Source: BOG-908 sp965198855
GTDB taxonomy: Bacteria; Pseudomonadota; Alphaproteobacteria; Acetobacterales; Acetobacteraceae
Reading direction: 5' to 3'
Assembly (NCBI GenBank): GCA_965198855.1
Contig: CBDAPZ010000001.1
Coordinates: forward strand, 2,914,001 to 2,978,000
Length of the DNA: 64,000 nt
How positions within the stretch are numbered: position 1 is the stretch's first letter; each line of letters starts with the position of its first letter. The translations under genes and the position numbers were made by a program. Below, piece after piece: positions 1 to 9,000 of the stretch. A model generated the notes under the pieces. It had not been told where the DNA came from. It ran no database searches and saw only the letters and a program-made list of their open reading frames with translations.

Positions 1-2
1 GA

Positions 3-1415
3 AAAGTGCTGGGTGGATCGTCATCCATCAATGGCCTGGTCTATATCCGCGGGAATGCTCTGGATTACGAAACCTGGGAGCAGATGGGTGCCCGCGGCTG
101 GGGCTACCGTCATGTGCTACCGTATTTCAAGCGCGCAGAAGGCCGTGCAGAAGGCGGCGATGCCTATCGTGGTGCCGATGGTCCGCTGAAAACATCCTGC
201 GGCAAGCTTAACAATCCACTTTATCATGCATTCATCGAGGCGGCGCAACAGGCTGGCTATGCGGCGACGGAGGATGTGAACGGCTACCGCCAGGAAGGTT
301 TCGGGCGGATGGACATGACGGTGTTCCACGGCCGCCGCTGGAGTGCTGCCAATGCTTATCTGCGCCCGGCGATGCGCCGAAAAAACCTGTTCTTGGTGAC
401 GGGCGCTGCAGTGTCGCGCATCGCATTCGAAGGCCGGCGTGCCTGCGGCGTAAAGTATCGTGTAGGACGCAGAGAGGTTCTGGCGAAGGCACGGCGGGAA
501 GTGATCCTCGCCGGCGGCGCGATCAACTCGCCGCAATTACTGAAATTGTCGGGTATCGGCCCGGCAGCAGAGTTGCGCGCGCTCGGGATCGACATCGTTC
601 GTGAACTGCGCGGCGTCGGCGAGAACTTGCAGGATCACCTGGAATTCTATTTCCAGGTGGCCGTCCGGCAGCCGATCACCTTGTTCTCGTCGCAAGGCAT
701 CTTGCAGAAGGGGTTGATCGGACTGCGATGGCTCCTGCGGCGCGATGGGCTGGGGGCTACCAACCACTTTGAAAGCTGCGGTTTCATTCGGAGCAAAGCC
801 GGCATCCGCTATCCGGACATACAATATCATTTCCTGCCGCTGGCGATCTCCTATGATGGGCGCGCATTGGCGACAGAGCACGGCATGCAAGCCCATGTCG
901 GCCCGATGCGATCACGCAGCCGCGGCTGGGTTCGTCTCGCCTCGGCTGATCCCACGGCAGCGCCGCGCATAAAATTCAATTACATGTCGGACGCGCAAGA
1001 TTGGGAAGAGATGCGCGCCTGTGTTCGCCTCACGCGCGAGATCTTCGGGCAGCAGGCGTTCGAGGCGTATCGCGGCCGTGAAATACAGCCGGGTGCGACG
1101 GTCACGAGTGACGCGGCGATCGATGATTTCATTCGCGAAAAGGTGGAGAGTGCGTATCACCCGACGGGCACCTGCCGCATGGGCTCGCCGGATGATCCGA
1201 TGTGCGTGGTCGATCCCGCGTTGCGCGTGATCGGCGTGGAAGGCCTGAGGGTTGTCGATTCTTCGGTGATGCCGGTGATCACCAACGGCAATCTCAATGC
1301 GCCCACGATCATGCTCGCCGAAAAAGCTGCCGATGCGATACGGGGGATTGCGTTTCTTGCGCCCTCGAATGCGCCCTACGACGTGGCTGAAAATTGGGAA
1401 ACGGAACAGCGTTGA
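3..1415 (+). CDS. GMC-family FAD alcohol/choline dehydrogenase-type oxidoreductase, 5' end outside the window
   Basis: The frame is open from the left edge and stops at 1415, so the true start is upstream of the window. The family uses FAD to oxidise alcohols. At the edge the protein reads VLGGSSSINGL, a conserved FAD-contact signature of GMC enzymes, so roughly the first 80-100 residues (including the Rossmann GxGxxG) are missing. Near the C-terminus YHPTGTCRMG carries the expected catalytic His, and NGNLNAPTIMLAEKAAD carries the conserved Asn and flavin contacts. About 470 residues are visible. The substrate cannot be read from sequence. The next gene is convergent on the minus strand. Confidence 0.9.
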   Translation, partial: KVLGGSSSINGLVYIRGNALDYETWEQMGARGWGYRHVLPYFKRAEGRAEGGDAYRGADGPLKTSCGKLNNPLYHAFIEAAQQAGYAATEDVNGYRQEGFGRMDMTVFHGRRWSAANAYLRPAMRRKNLFLVTGAAVSRIAFEGRRACGVKYRVGRREVLAKARREVILAGGAINSPQLLKLSGIGPAAELRALGIDIVRELRGVGENLQDHLEFYFQVAVRQPITLFSSQGILQKGLIGLRWLLRRDGLGATNHFESCGFIRSKAGIRYPDIQYHFLPLAISYDGRALATEHGMQAHVGPMRSRSRGWVRLASADPTAAPRIKFNYMSDAQDWEEMRACVRLTREIFGQQAFEAYRGREIQPGATVTSDAAIDDFIREKVESAYHPTGTCRMGSPDDPMCVVDPALRVIGVEGLRVVDSSVMPVITNGNLNAPTIMLAEKAADAIRGIAFLAPSNAPYDVAENWETEQR

Positions 1416-1450
1416 GCCAAGGATGTTCTTTCCTCAACTAAGAAGACCCC

Positions 1451-3205
1451 TCAATGCAGGGGCCAAAAATAAGCGATCAAGGGTACACCGCTGACGATCA
1501 CCAGCAAGGAAAGCGGCGCCCCCAGCCGCGCATAATCGCCAAAACGATAACCGCCCGGGCCCATCACCAACGTGCTGCATTGATGGCCAAGCGGCGTGAG
1601 GAAATCGCACGCAGCCCCAAGTCCCACGGCGATCAGAAACGGATCCGGCGCAAACCCCAACTGGCGCGCCAGGCTGGCCGCGATCGGGCCCATGATCAGC
1701 ACCGTGGGTGCCGCCTGCAGCATGGGTGCTGCCAGCATCGTCAGCACCAGCATGACGCCTAGCACTACAATTCCGGGCAGTCCGTGCACCAGATGCAGCA
1801 TCCAGCCGGCAATCAGCTTGGTGCCGCCGGTGTCGGTGATGGTTCGGGTGACGGGGATCAGCGCGCCCAGCATGATCAGCAGATGCCATTCCACGGCCTC
1901 GTAGGCTTCGTGCATGGTCATGACACGCAGCAGGAGCAGGAGCGTTGCGGCACCGAAGAAGGCGATGCCGACGCTTGTCACATGGGCGGCGACCAGGCCC
2001 ATCGCGCCGAGCAGTATCAGGCCGGGCACCAGGCTGCGATCGTTGCGCCCCAAGGCGATACTGCGTTCGGCGAGCGGCAGCACACGTAGCTCGCCGAGCG
2101 TGTCGGGCATCTGCGGCGAGGCACTGCGCAGCACCACGACGTCGCCGGCGCGCAGGCGCACACTTGCCAGGCGCTGTCGTATGCGTTGGCCGCTGCGGCT
2201 GACCGCCAGCACGCCGATCTCGAAGCGCTCCTCGAGTTGTGCCTGTGCCAGCGTTCGGCCGACCAACGGCGAATCGCCCGTCACCACGCCTTCGACGATG
2301 CGCGCTTCGCCTTCGCCGCCGCCGGCCAGCGTCAACCGTGCGCGAGCAACCAGACGTTCGAGATCGACCGGCGCACCGCGCAGCAGGAGCACGTCATCGG
2401 CACGCAGCGGGAAATCCGGGCGGCGCGGCGTACGGCGGAAGCGTTCGCGCACGACGGATGCGATCTGCACATCACCCTCGGCCATTGCCTCGACATCGCT
2501 GATGCAGAGCCCACAGGCGGGGGACGCATCCGGCACCCGGGCTTCGGCGGTGTAGTCGGCCAGGTTGAACGCGGCCTCCATGGTCGGCGCGGCGCGGCGG
2601 CCGCCCGGCAGGAGGCGCCAGGCGAAGGCCAGGAACACGAAGCCGATGATCGCGACGGACAGGCCAACCGGCGTGAAATCGAACATGCCGAACGGCTTGC
2701 CTTCCACATCGGCCCGCACCTTGGAGATGAGAATGTTGGGTGAGGTGCCAACGAGGGTCACCAGGCCGCCGAGCATCGAGGAGAATGCCATCGGCATGAG
2801 GAGGGCGGAAGACGGCGTCTTGAAGCGTCGTGCGATCTGCAGGGCGCCCGGCATGAAGATGGCCAAGGCGCCGACGTTCTTCGTTACCATCGACAAAGCC
2901 ATGCAGGCACCGGCCAGCACCGGCACTTGCAGGGAGGTGGTGCGCAGATGGCGGGTGATAGGCCGCATGGCGGCTTCGACGATGCCCGAGCGGGCGATTG
3001 CCGCACTGACCACGAGGGCCGCCGCGATGATCACCACGACCTCGTCCGAAAACCCGGAAAAAGCTTTGCCGGCCGGGATGATGCCGATGATCACGCCAAC
3101 CATCAGGGCGGCGAGTGCCACCAGGTCGAACGGTAGCCGACCGGAAAGGAACCCGCCGATCGTGGCGGCGATCAAGCCGAAGGCGAGGCCTTGATGCAGA
3201 GTCAT
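1451..3205 (-). CDS. SLC13-family (anion/sodium symporter type) permease with two TrkA-C domains
   Basis: A 584-residue inner-membrane permease. Hydrophobic helices fill residues 1-200, including FMPGALQIARR and the SPN signature of the SLC13/ArsB superfamily in GTSPNILISKVRA. A soluble middle part (about 215-390) holds two RCK/TrkA-C-like repeats (PLVGRTLAQAQLEERF, RAGDVVVLRSA), followed by a second helix block with LGHQCSTLVMGPGGY. Family members import di/tricarboxylates, sulfate or similar anions; the ion is not determinable. I start at the ATG at 3205 (MTLHQGLAFG) because the longer frame to 3445 adds 80 non-hydrophobic residues and runs into the divergent regulator gene. Confidence 0.88.
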   Translation of the reverse strand: MTLHQGLAFGLIAATIGGFLSGRLPFDLVALAALMVGVIIGIIPAGKAFSGFSDEVVVIIAAALVVSAAIARSGIVEAAMRPITRHLRTTSLQVPVLAGACMALSMVTKNVGALAIFMPGALQIARRFKTPSSALLMPMAFSSMLGGLVTLVGTSPNILISKVRADVEGKPFGMFDFTPVGLSVAIIGFVFLAFAWRLLPGGRRAAPTMEAAFNLADYTAEARVPDASPACGLCISDVEAMAEGDVQIASVVRERFRRTPRRPDFPLRADDVLLLRGAPVDLERLVARARLTLAGGGEGEARIVEGVVTGDSPLVGRTLAQAQLEERFEIGVLAVSRSGQRIRQRLASVRLRAGDVVVLRSASPQMPDTLGELRVLPLAERSIALGRNDRSLVPGLILLGAMGLVAAHVTSVGIAFFGAATLLLLLRVMTMHEAYEAVEWHLLIMLGALIPVTRTITDTGGTKLIAGWMLHLVHGLPGIVVLGVMLVLTMLAAPMLQAAPTVLIMGPIAASLARQLGFAPDPFLIAVGLGAACDFLTPLGHQCSTLVMGPGGYRFGDYARLGAPLSLLVIVSGVPLIAYFWPLH

Positions 3206-3351
3206 GAAGCCAGCTCTTCCAGCCTGTTGCCGCGATCCAAACGGCGCCACCGGGCGTGGTTCCGCGCGCAAACCCAAAAAGCTTTGTCGCGTTGCACTCA
3301 CGTCGCGCAACGGAGCCGGCTCGGCCGCCAGGCGGCACCAGGAGTTTCTGT

Positions 3352-3732
3352 ATGAGCCGGATATTGCTTGTCGAAGATCACGAAGAGATATGGGATTTCC
3401 TCTCCCGGCGGCTGAAGCGGCGCGGGCATGATGTGTCGATCGCAACCGATGGACAGCAAGCCGTCGACAAGGCGGCCAGCGAACGGCCTGAACTGATCTT
3501 GCTCGACATGAACCTGCCGATCATGGATGGCTGGACAGTCGCCGGCGTCGTCAAATCCGATGCAAACACGAAAGACGTTCCGATCATCGCGTTGACGGCA
3601 CATGCGATGTCGGGCGACCGCGAAAAGGCGATTGCTGCGGGGTGCGATGATTATCACCCGAAGCCGGTGGATTTTTCGCGGCTGATGACGCAAATCGAGG
3701 CGTTGCTGTCGCGCGCCCGGGTGGAAGCCTGA
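3352..3732 (+). CDS. single-domain CheY/DivK-like response regulator
   Basis: A 126-residue stand-alone receiver domain. It has the acidic pair E8/D9 (LLVEDHEE), the phospho-acceptor D52 (LILLDMNLP), the switch Thr at 82 (LTAHAM) and the conserved Lys at 104 (HPKPVD). There is no output domain, so it probably acts by binding a partner or as a phosphorelay shuttle. The ATG at 3352 has a GGAG Shine-Dalgarno at 3341-3344. It is divergent from the SLC13 permease (146 bp apart) and followed after 3 bp by a gene of unknown function, so the two may be co-transcribed. No kinase lies next to it. Confidence 0.88.
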   Translation: MSRILLVEDHEEIWDFLSRRLKRRGHDVSIATDGQQAVDKAASERPELILLDMNLPIMDGWTVAGVVKSDANTKDVPIIALTAHAMSGDREKAIAAGCDDYHPKPVDFSRLMTQIEALLSRARVEA

Positions 3733-3735
3733 TCC

Positions 3736-4350
3736 TTGTTCCTGGGTAGCCTGCTGAAACGCGAGCAGCCGAGCGACGGTGCCGCGGCCGCCTTGGAGAC
3801 AGTCGCCACTGGTATTTCGCCGGCCTTCCTCGATGCGGCGATCGAGGCGGAGGCTATGCCGGAGCGCCGGCGTGATCGTGTCTCCGGCAGCGGCGAGGAC
3901 ATGCTGGTTCAGGCGTTATCGGCAAAGATACTGCATGGATGGTTGCAGAACCGGCATCAGACGCTGTATCCGCTCACACTGAACTTTCGTGTGCTGCGGC
4001 CTGAACAAGGCAAGGCGGTCGTTCAATTGCTGGCAGCGTCGCTGCTGTGTAATTGCCTGGTCGGTAATGCAGAGACCACGGCGAAGGCCATGCGGGCGTG
4101 GCTGGCATCGCTCAACGCGGACGCGGACATGCTTCAGTGTTTTAATGATGCTCTCGCGGACCCGCCGCCACTCCATGCGCTTCTCGATGAGGTGATCTCG
4201 CTCGACATGGCCGTATATGGCTATGTTGCCGTGCTTGTCGCGCTCGATGCGCGCGACAAGGCAAGCGCGCGGTATCTGGAGTTCCTGCAGGCCAGGTTCG
4301 ATCTGCCCATCTCGATCACCCGGAGCGCGCAGCGCCGGTTCCAGCGTTGA
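3736..4350 (+). CDS. uncharacterised protein, weak TerB/DUF533-like C-terminal part
   Basis: A predicted 204-residue soluble protein starting at TTG 3736, only 3 bp after the response regulator stop. An in-frame ATG near residue 37 (MPERRRDRV) is an alternative start. No signal peptide or clear membrane segment. The C-terminal half (LLAASLLCNCLVGNAETTAKAM, then an acidic helical stretch ending LEFLQARFDLPI) has the all-helical spacing seen in TerB/DUF533 proteins, but this is only a resemblance. Function unknown; tight linkage suggests it works with the receiver protein. Confidence 0.55.
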   Translation: MFLGSLLKREQPSDGAAAALETVATGISPAFLDAAIEAEAMPERRRDRVSGSGEDMLVQALSAKILHGWLQNRHQTLYPLTLNFRVLRPEQGKAVVQLLAASLLCNCLVGNAETTAKAMRAWLASLNADADMLQCFNDALADPPPLHALLDEVISLDMAVYGYVAVLVALDARDKASARYLEFLQARFDLPISITRSAQRRFQR

Positions 4351-4359
4351 AAGAGGCCG

Positions 4360-4779
4360 TCAGGCTTCGGTAAGTTCGCGCAAGGCTTCCTGTAACGCGG
4401 TGTTTTCCACCAGCAGATGACGTGAGAGATCCGCTATCGTCACCCAGCCCACCACGGTGTCGTTAGCATCCTGCACCGGCAGGCGCCTGAGGTGATTGGC
4501 CGCCATGATATCCATCGCGGTGCGCAAGGTGGTGTCCTCGTGGCACATGATCACGGGGTGCGAGACGATGTTGCGCAATATGGTGGTTGCCGGGTTCAAG
4601 CCTGCTGCGACGATCCTGTAGAGGATGTCGCGGTCGGTGATGATGCCGAGCAGGCGCTCGGGCGAGCCGACGGGCAATGCGCCCACATCGATCTCGCCCA
4701 TCAGCTCTGCCGCCTGCTGGGCTGTGGCGTCAGGCTCGATGAATTCGACATCGCGGCTCATGATCTCGCCGATATGCAT
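4360..4779 (-). CDS. two-CBS-domain regulatory protein
   Basis: A 139-residue protein made almost wholly of a CBS pair (Bateman module). Repeat 1 is MSRDVEFIEPDATAQQAA...LLGIITDRDIL and repeat 2 is IVSHPVIMCHEDTTLRTAM...VVGWVTIADLSRHL. Such modules bind adenine nucleotides and sense energy state, or cap another protein. No catalytic domain is attached. It lies 41 bp downstream of the P450 gene on the same strand, so it may be the last gene of that operon; a functional tie is not evident. Confidence 0.88.
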   Translation of the reverse strand: MHIGEIMSRDVEFIEPDATAQQAAELMGEIDVGALPVGSPERLLGIITDRDILYRIVAAGLNPATTILRNIVSHPVIMCHEDTTLRTAMDIMAANHLRRLPVQDANDTVVGWVTIADLSRHLLVENTALQEALRELTEA

Positions 4780-4820
4780 GTGCGACTACTCCTGGTGGCA
4801 GGAGCGCAAACTTGCCAGCT

Positions 4821-6071
4821 TCATCTTGGTTCGAAGCCGAGCTTGAACGATTCGGCAAACGGGCCGCCGGCATTGTCCACGGCACTTCCGCTTTGAGGCA
4901 GCAGGTGCAGGCCTGGCACGAGCAGGATCTGGCGGACTGCCTCAGGGATGATCTCATAGGCGACATACTGGCCGAGGCAGGTATGCGCCCCGAAACCCAC
5001 ATGCATGTAGAGGTCGCGCGGCCGGGCCTGGAAATCGTCGGGCGACGGGAATACCGCCGGATCGAACATGGCCGAGCCGATGCCGGCCGCCACCACGCGG
5101 CCCGCCGGCACCGCCAGTTCGTGATCCGAGCCCGGTGCGATCACCGTAGGCTCCGTCGTTACCCTTCGGACGAGGGTCGCCATGGGCGAGAAGCGCAGCG
5201 CCTCCCAGACGATGGCGTCGAAAGCTGCGTTGTCGCCCTTCTGCGCGGCCTCGATTGCGAGCGCCGCCTGTGCCGGGTGCAGCAGGATCTGCTCCGTCGC
5301 GTTCACGATCGCCTGCGAGGCCGTTTCGACCGCGCCGACCAGCAGGCCGCAGATGTTGCTGATCACGCCCTGCCGGTCGAGACCGGACAGCCCCTGCCCG
5401 GTCAGCCGCAACAGGCGCGAGACGGTGTCCTCACCCGGCGCATCGACCCAGGGCTGGCGTAAGTCGATGAACGCTGCCACCCAGGCCTGCATCGCCTGCC
5501 CGGCGGCGATGTTCGCCTGGAGCACCGCCGGATCGTCGGTGAGATTATGGAACATGTCCGCCTGTGTGGCGCGGGACCAGGCGAGCATGGTCACATCGTC
5601 AGGGCCGGGAAAGCCGAAGGAATGCTGCACAGTCCTCAGCGGAACGAGCCGCGACAGGGTGGAAACGACGTCGAAAACGCCGCTGGTGTCCTGCGTGGCG
5701 GCGAGCAGCGCTGCGGATGCGACTTCGCCGGCGCCGGCACGGATGCCGGGCAGATCGTCCCAGCGCAACAGCGTGCGCATGGCCGATTTGTCGCGCCAGT
5801 TCTCCACCGCGCCATCCCGCGCCAGCATGAATGGGCCTACCGAAGGATCCATGTGGGGCGCGTAGAGCACGCCGAAGGTCTCGTTGCGGGACAACACATC
5901 CACCACGTCCGCCCAGCGCGCCACCACCGTCATCGCCGGCACCTCGAGCACAGGCCGCTTCTCGCGCAGTTCGGCGAAGAGCGCGCGCCAATCGGTGCCA
6001 AGCGCAGTAAAAAACAAAGTCGTCTTGGCTGCCGGATCGCTCAGGCTGTCGAATGTATCGAGAAAGCTCAT
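4821..6071 (-). CDS. cytochrome P450
   Basis: A 416-residue soluble bacterial-type P450 monooxygenase. The heme-thiolate motif GFGAHTCLG places the axial Cys at 365; the ExxR motif reads EALRFSP; the I-helix oxygen-activation region reads GAVETASQ (Glu-Thr pair kept). Length is normal for class I soluble P450s. Substrate is unknown and no ferredoxin or ferredoxin reductase gene is adjacent. The ATG at 6071 directly abuts the TAG stop of the upstream secreted-protein gene, so translation is probably coupled. Confidence 0.92.
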   Translation of the reverse strand: MSFLDTFDSLSDPAAKTTLFFTALGTDWRALFAELREKRPVLEVPAMTVVARWADVVDVLSRNETFGVLYAPHMDPSVGPFMLARDGAVENWRDKSAMRTLLRWDDLPGIRAGAGEVASAALLAATQDTSGVFDVVSTLSRLVPLRTVQHSFGFPGPDDVTMLAWSRATQADMFHNLTDDPAVLQANIAAGQAMQAWVAAFIDLRQPWVDAPGEDTVSRLLRLTGQGLSGLDRQGVISNICGLLVGAVETASQAIVNATEQILLHPAQAALAIEAAQKGDNAAFDAIVWEALRFSPMATLVRRVTTEPTVIAPGSDHELAVPAGRVVAAGIGSAMFDPAVFPSPDDFQARPRDLYMHVGFGAHTCLGQYVAYEIIPEAVRQILLVPGLHLLPQSGSAVDNAGGPFAESFKLGFEPR

Positions 6072-6680
6072 CTAGAACACCGGAACGGTCGGGGGATGTT
6101 CAGGGTCCTGCGGCTCGATGTTCACTTCGTAATCCAGGGGCCGTGTGCTGATGAGTTTGAAGCGGCCATCCTCGACCTTGATGGAGAACAGGCCGGCAGC
6201 GACACCGTTGGGCGGGATGCATGCCGCCGTCTCGCCGACACGCTTCGTGTTCGTATCGATGGTCCTGAAGATACTATGCATATAGTCGATGTTGCTCTTG
6301 CTCATATGCGCCGTGCCGATGGCGGCGCCGAAACCCGCTTCGGAATCCTTGACGCAGGCACCATGGTTGCCGACTTTGCGTGACGTCACGTCTTCATAAT
6401 GGCAGGAGCCGTCAGACGACTTGGACCACATCTTGTGAGCGTAATAGAAGACGCCACCCTCGAACTTGATGAACGCCAAAGCTAAACACTGGTAATGCCC
6501 CAGCACCTGCTGGGTGCGTGCATCAACGTTCCGGACTTCCCCATAATACACAGGCTGACCGGCATCCGTTGCCCAGAAATGGAGATGCGATGCGACTTCC
6601 GCGGGATCGGTGACCGTTTGTGCACCGGCCGCTGAAACCACCCCCCAAATCGCCATGATCGAAAACAGTGTTCGCCACAT
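6072..6680 (-). CDS. secreted/periplasmic protein of unknown function
   Basis: A 202-residue protein with a Sec signal peptide (MWRTLFSIMAIWGVVSAAGA, cleavage after AGA). The mature part contains several Cys (YQCLAL, GSCHYED, GACVKDS, TAACIPP) that could form disulfides, and it ends in a Pro-rich tail. I do not recognise the family. Its stop codon touches the start of the P450, so the two are almost certainly one transcript; it may be a periplasmic partner or be linked only by regulation. Confidence 0.7.
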   Translation of the reverse strand: MWRTLFSIMAIWGVVSAAGAQTVTDPAEVASHLHFWATDAGQPVYYGEVRNVDARTQQVLGHYQCLALAFIKFEGGVFYYAHKMWSKSSDGSCHYEDVTSRKVGNHGACVKDSEAGFGAAIGTAHMSKSNIDYMHSIFRTIDTNTKRVGETAACIPPNGVAAGLFSIKVEDGRFKLISTRPLDYEVNIEPQDPEHPPTVPVF

Positions 6681-6802
6681 GACGTTCTCCCTTCTTGTTG
6701 GGACGTGAATCTACCGGAAGCAGGCGCCGAAGCATCCCACCGAAGTTCAGGTTTCGCAACAAAAATGTGGGTGGCGGTTGGAAATCGTTTCGCTCGACTG
6801 AG

Positions 6803-7945
6803 TCAAGCAGACGCTTTGAGAAACGCCAAGATCGCATCGGCCGCACGCTCGCCCGCTGGCCGCTCCGTCACTGAAAACGTTTCTGAAAATGCGTGGGATT
6901 GCGCAGGCCCGAACTCTTCCGCACCGGCAACGGCGCGGTCCAACGCACCGGGCAGTGCTGCCACATCTTCCACAACCTGGCCGAGCTGCCAGTGGCGATA
7001 GGCGGGCACATCATGCCAAACACGCCTGGGGCTGTTCAGAAAGATCGCCGGCCGTGGCCGCTTGATCCATTCATAGATCTGGCTGGAGACGTCACCCAGA
7101 TAGATATCGGCCATTTCGAGATAGCTCATGTCGATGGAACGGCGGCTACCGGTATCGATATGCACCGAGGATGCCAATGCCGCGACCGGAATATTCGGCC
7201 GTATCTGCGTCTTGCCATGGATCAGTGAGGTGTGCACACGGCGTTTGAACAGCATGACATGCGGTGCAAAAATCAGGTTGAAACGATCCTGGCCCGCGAA
7301 CCATCGCAATATCTCGGGTCCCATCTTGTACCAGGACGATAGAAACGGATTGAAGTGCGGATTGTAGAGCACGGTCGGGCGGTCATTATCGAAAAACCTG
7401 GAAGGGCGGGATAGGCCAGCCACGTCGAACTTTGGATAGCCGACGACCTCGTACGCGCCCTGCCGGACAAGATCGAGTTCCAGCATGCGGTGTTCCAGCT
7501 TGGGGCCGGAGAGCAGAACGAGGTCGAAAGCGGCCGTGATCGGTAGGAATCCCGCCTCCCCATCACCTGCGCCATGCGGCTGGTAGATCAGCTTCGGTGT
7601 GCGCAGACCATAACGCGTCTTCAGAAATGCCGTCGTCGTCTCCGGAACAACCAGCGCATCGAACCCGGCGAACAACGCGCGGTTTCCCCGCAAGATTGCC
7701 AGGCGCCGGAAGGGCGCGACACTGCGCAGCGCCAGGTCCAACGTGCGCGCGATCAGGCCGACCTGAAGGGGGATGAAACGACATGCCACATCGGACCGCA
7801 ACAAGGCGGCGGCAACCTCGCGCTGCCCTTCGCTCGACGTGAGGATAGTGACGTCGATCCCACGCGCAGCCAGCGCCGAGGCGATGGAAATGGTATGCGG
7901 CACCTGGTGTGTCGCATCATGGTTGTAGAGAAAACCGATTTTCAT
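6803..7945 (-). CDS. CDP-glycerol glycerophosphotransferase-like GT-B enzyme (copy 1)
   Basis: A 380-residue GT-B-type transferase related to the CDP-glycerol:polyglycerophosphate transferase (TagF/TagB) family. Shared features are YQPHGAGDGEAGF early in the second half, VLYNPHFNPFLSSWYKM, IFAPHVMLFKRR, and near the C-terminus DMSYLEMADIYLGDVSSQIYEW, the counterpart of the nucleotide-binding D...ADIxxxDxSS segment. Such enzymes move glycerol-phosphate or other activated groups onto lipid or sugar acceptors. No signal peptide. Its ATG overlaps the stop of the upstream GINT1-like gene by 4 bp. A paralogue lies two genes away at 8975. Confidence 0.8.
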   Translation of the reverse strand: MKIGFLYNHDATHQVPHTISIASALAARGIDVTILTSSEGQREVAAALLRSDVACRFIPLQVGLIARTLDLALRSVAPFRRLAILRGNRALFAGFDALVVPETTTAFLKTRYGLRTPKLIYQPHGAGDGEAGFLPITAAFDLVLLSGPKLEHRMLELDLVRQGAYEVVGYPKFDVAGLSRPSRFFDNDRPTVLYNPHFNPFLSSWYKMGPEILRWFAGQDRFNLIFAPHVMLFKRRVHTSLIHGKTQIRPNIPVAALASSVHIDTGSRRSIDMSYLEMADIYLGDVSSQIYEWIKRPRPAIFLNSPRRVWHDVPAYRHWQLGQVVEDVAALPGALDRAVAGAEEFGPAQSHAFSETFSVTERPAGERAADAILAFLKASA

Positions 7946-8838
7946 GCGGTTTGCGGCCGCAGAATGCCATGCAGCCGGCGCAGCTTGGCGGAAAGCGAAA
8001 CATCCATGCGTTTCACATCGATCAACGTCATTGGCCCCACGGAGGCGAGCGTGTGCAACCCGTCCGTAAATGGCGCCAGCACGGAAGGTGCTGTAATATG
8101 CGCGCTTCTGGTTGCCGCAAAACCCGTTTGATGTAGATGATCAAGACGTAAAACCAAAACACCGCTTCCATACGTGCGCGAACAATCCTGCACCGGCAGA
8201 AAAAGCCCGTCAGCGTCCTGCCACGGCACACCACCCGGACGCGCGCCGCCAATGTCGACCCGCACCGGATTACCGGGATGCACCTTCCATGGCCCGGTCA
8301 GCCTTTCCGCCCACGCGACATGCAGATGGCTTAGCCTCGCCGTCTTGTTGTGCGACGGCGCATAGAACAGCCACCACAGGCCATTATGAAACACCGGCGT
8401 CGCGTCTATGGCAGGCCCATCGAGCGGCAAATCGCAGACGGGCTCCCAGTCGGACGGAAAAGCACGGGCACGATACAGCGTCAGCGTGCCCGATTTATGG
8501 GCTTCGGGTAGCATCCAGGCTTCGCCCTCAGCCTCGAACACAAACGGATAAGACAGATGCCACGGCTTTTTCAGCACGGCCTTGGATTCAAGCAAGCGCA
8601 ACCGCTCATTATAGACTAGCACATCGATATGGCCAATGCGGCGCGTGTAGTCGAAAGCCTCGGCAAAAACATAGAGTTTGCCATCGCGCCATAACCCGAA
8701 AGGATCGGCGCGGAACGCGTCGCGCGGCATGTCGGGCAGCCAGACAATGGAGTCCAGCTTCATCCCATCCTGCACGATGCTCTGCACGGATTGCGGCAGG
8801 ATCGCACAACGCCAGATATCCATAGGCCGCAGAAACAT
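7942..8838 (-). CDS. GINT1-N-like five-bladed beta-propeller protein (glucosamine inositolphosphorylceramide transferase N-domain type)
   Basis: A 298-residue protein resembling the N-terminal domain of plant glucosamine inositolphosphorylceramide transferase (GINT1) and GH43-like propellers. The repeated blade signature is visible as RADPFGLWRDGKLYVFAEAF, LSYPFVFEAEGEAWMLPEA, DATPVFHNGLWWLFYAPS and PGGVPWQDADGLFLPVQD. No signal peptide. In bacteria this domain occurs in glycan or lipid-glycan loci; whether it is catalytic or binds the acceptor is not known to me. It overlaps the copy-1 transferase by 4 bp and sits between two CDP-glycerol-transferase paralogues, so a joint surface-glycan role is likely. 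Confidence 0.75.
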   Translation of the reverse strand: MFLRPMDIWRCAILPQSVQSIVQDGMKLDSIVWLPDMPRDAFRADPFGLWRDGKLYVFAEAFDYTRRIGHIDVLVYNERLRLLESKAVLKKPWHLSYPFVFEAEGEAWMLPEAHKSGTLTLYRARAFPSDWEPVCDLPLDGPAIDATPVFHNGLWWLFYAPSHNKTARLSHLHVAWAERLTGPWKVHPGNPVRVDIGGARPGGVPWQDADGLFLPVQDCSRTYGSGVLVLRLDHLHQTGFAATRSAHITAPSVLAPFTDGLHTLASVGPMTLIDVKRMDVSLSAKLRRLHGILRPQTA

Positions 8839-8870
8839 CTTTTAACTCTTATATTGAAAATAGCATAAGA

Positions 8871-9000
8871 AAGGTCTTCTTTTCTGAAGAAAGAAGCAAA
8901 AGACTTTTACGTCGCTGTCGCGGTTCTCTCCGGCAGCACACGCCATAATAACAGAAGTTTTTTGGTTCTTTTTTTCAAAAAAGAACTGCTTCTCTTTCTT
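8871..9000. repeat. intergenic palindromic repeat, copy A (complete)
   Basis: A composite of two imperfect palindromes. The left one (about 8876-8910, CTTCTTTTCTGAAGAAAGAAG) and the right one (about 8955-8997, GGTTCTTTTTTTCAAAAAAG) are joined by a spacer containing GTCGCTGTCGCGGTTC. The right palindrome supplies the last codons and TGA stop (8975) of the upstream transferase gene. Confidence 0.85.

Noticed and set aside
8871..9000. CRISPR-like repeat array
   Set aside because: The repeat copies are dispersed singly at gene ends, palindromic throughout, and lack spacers of regular length or cas genes.
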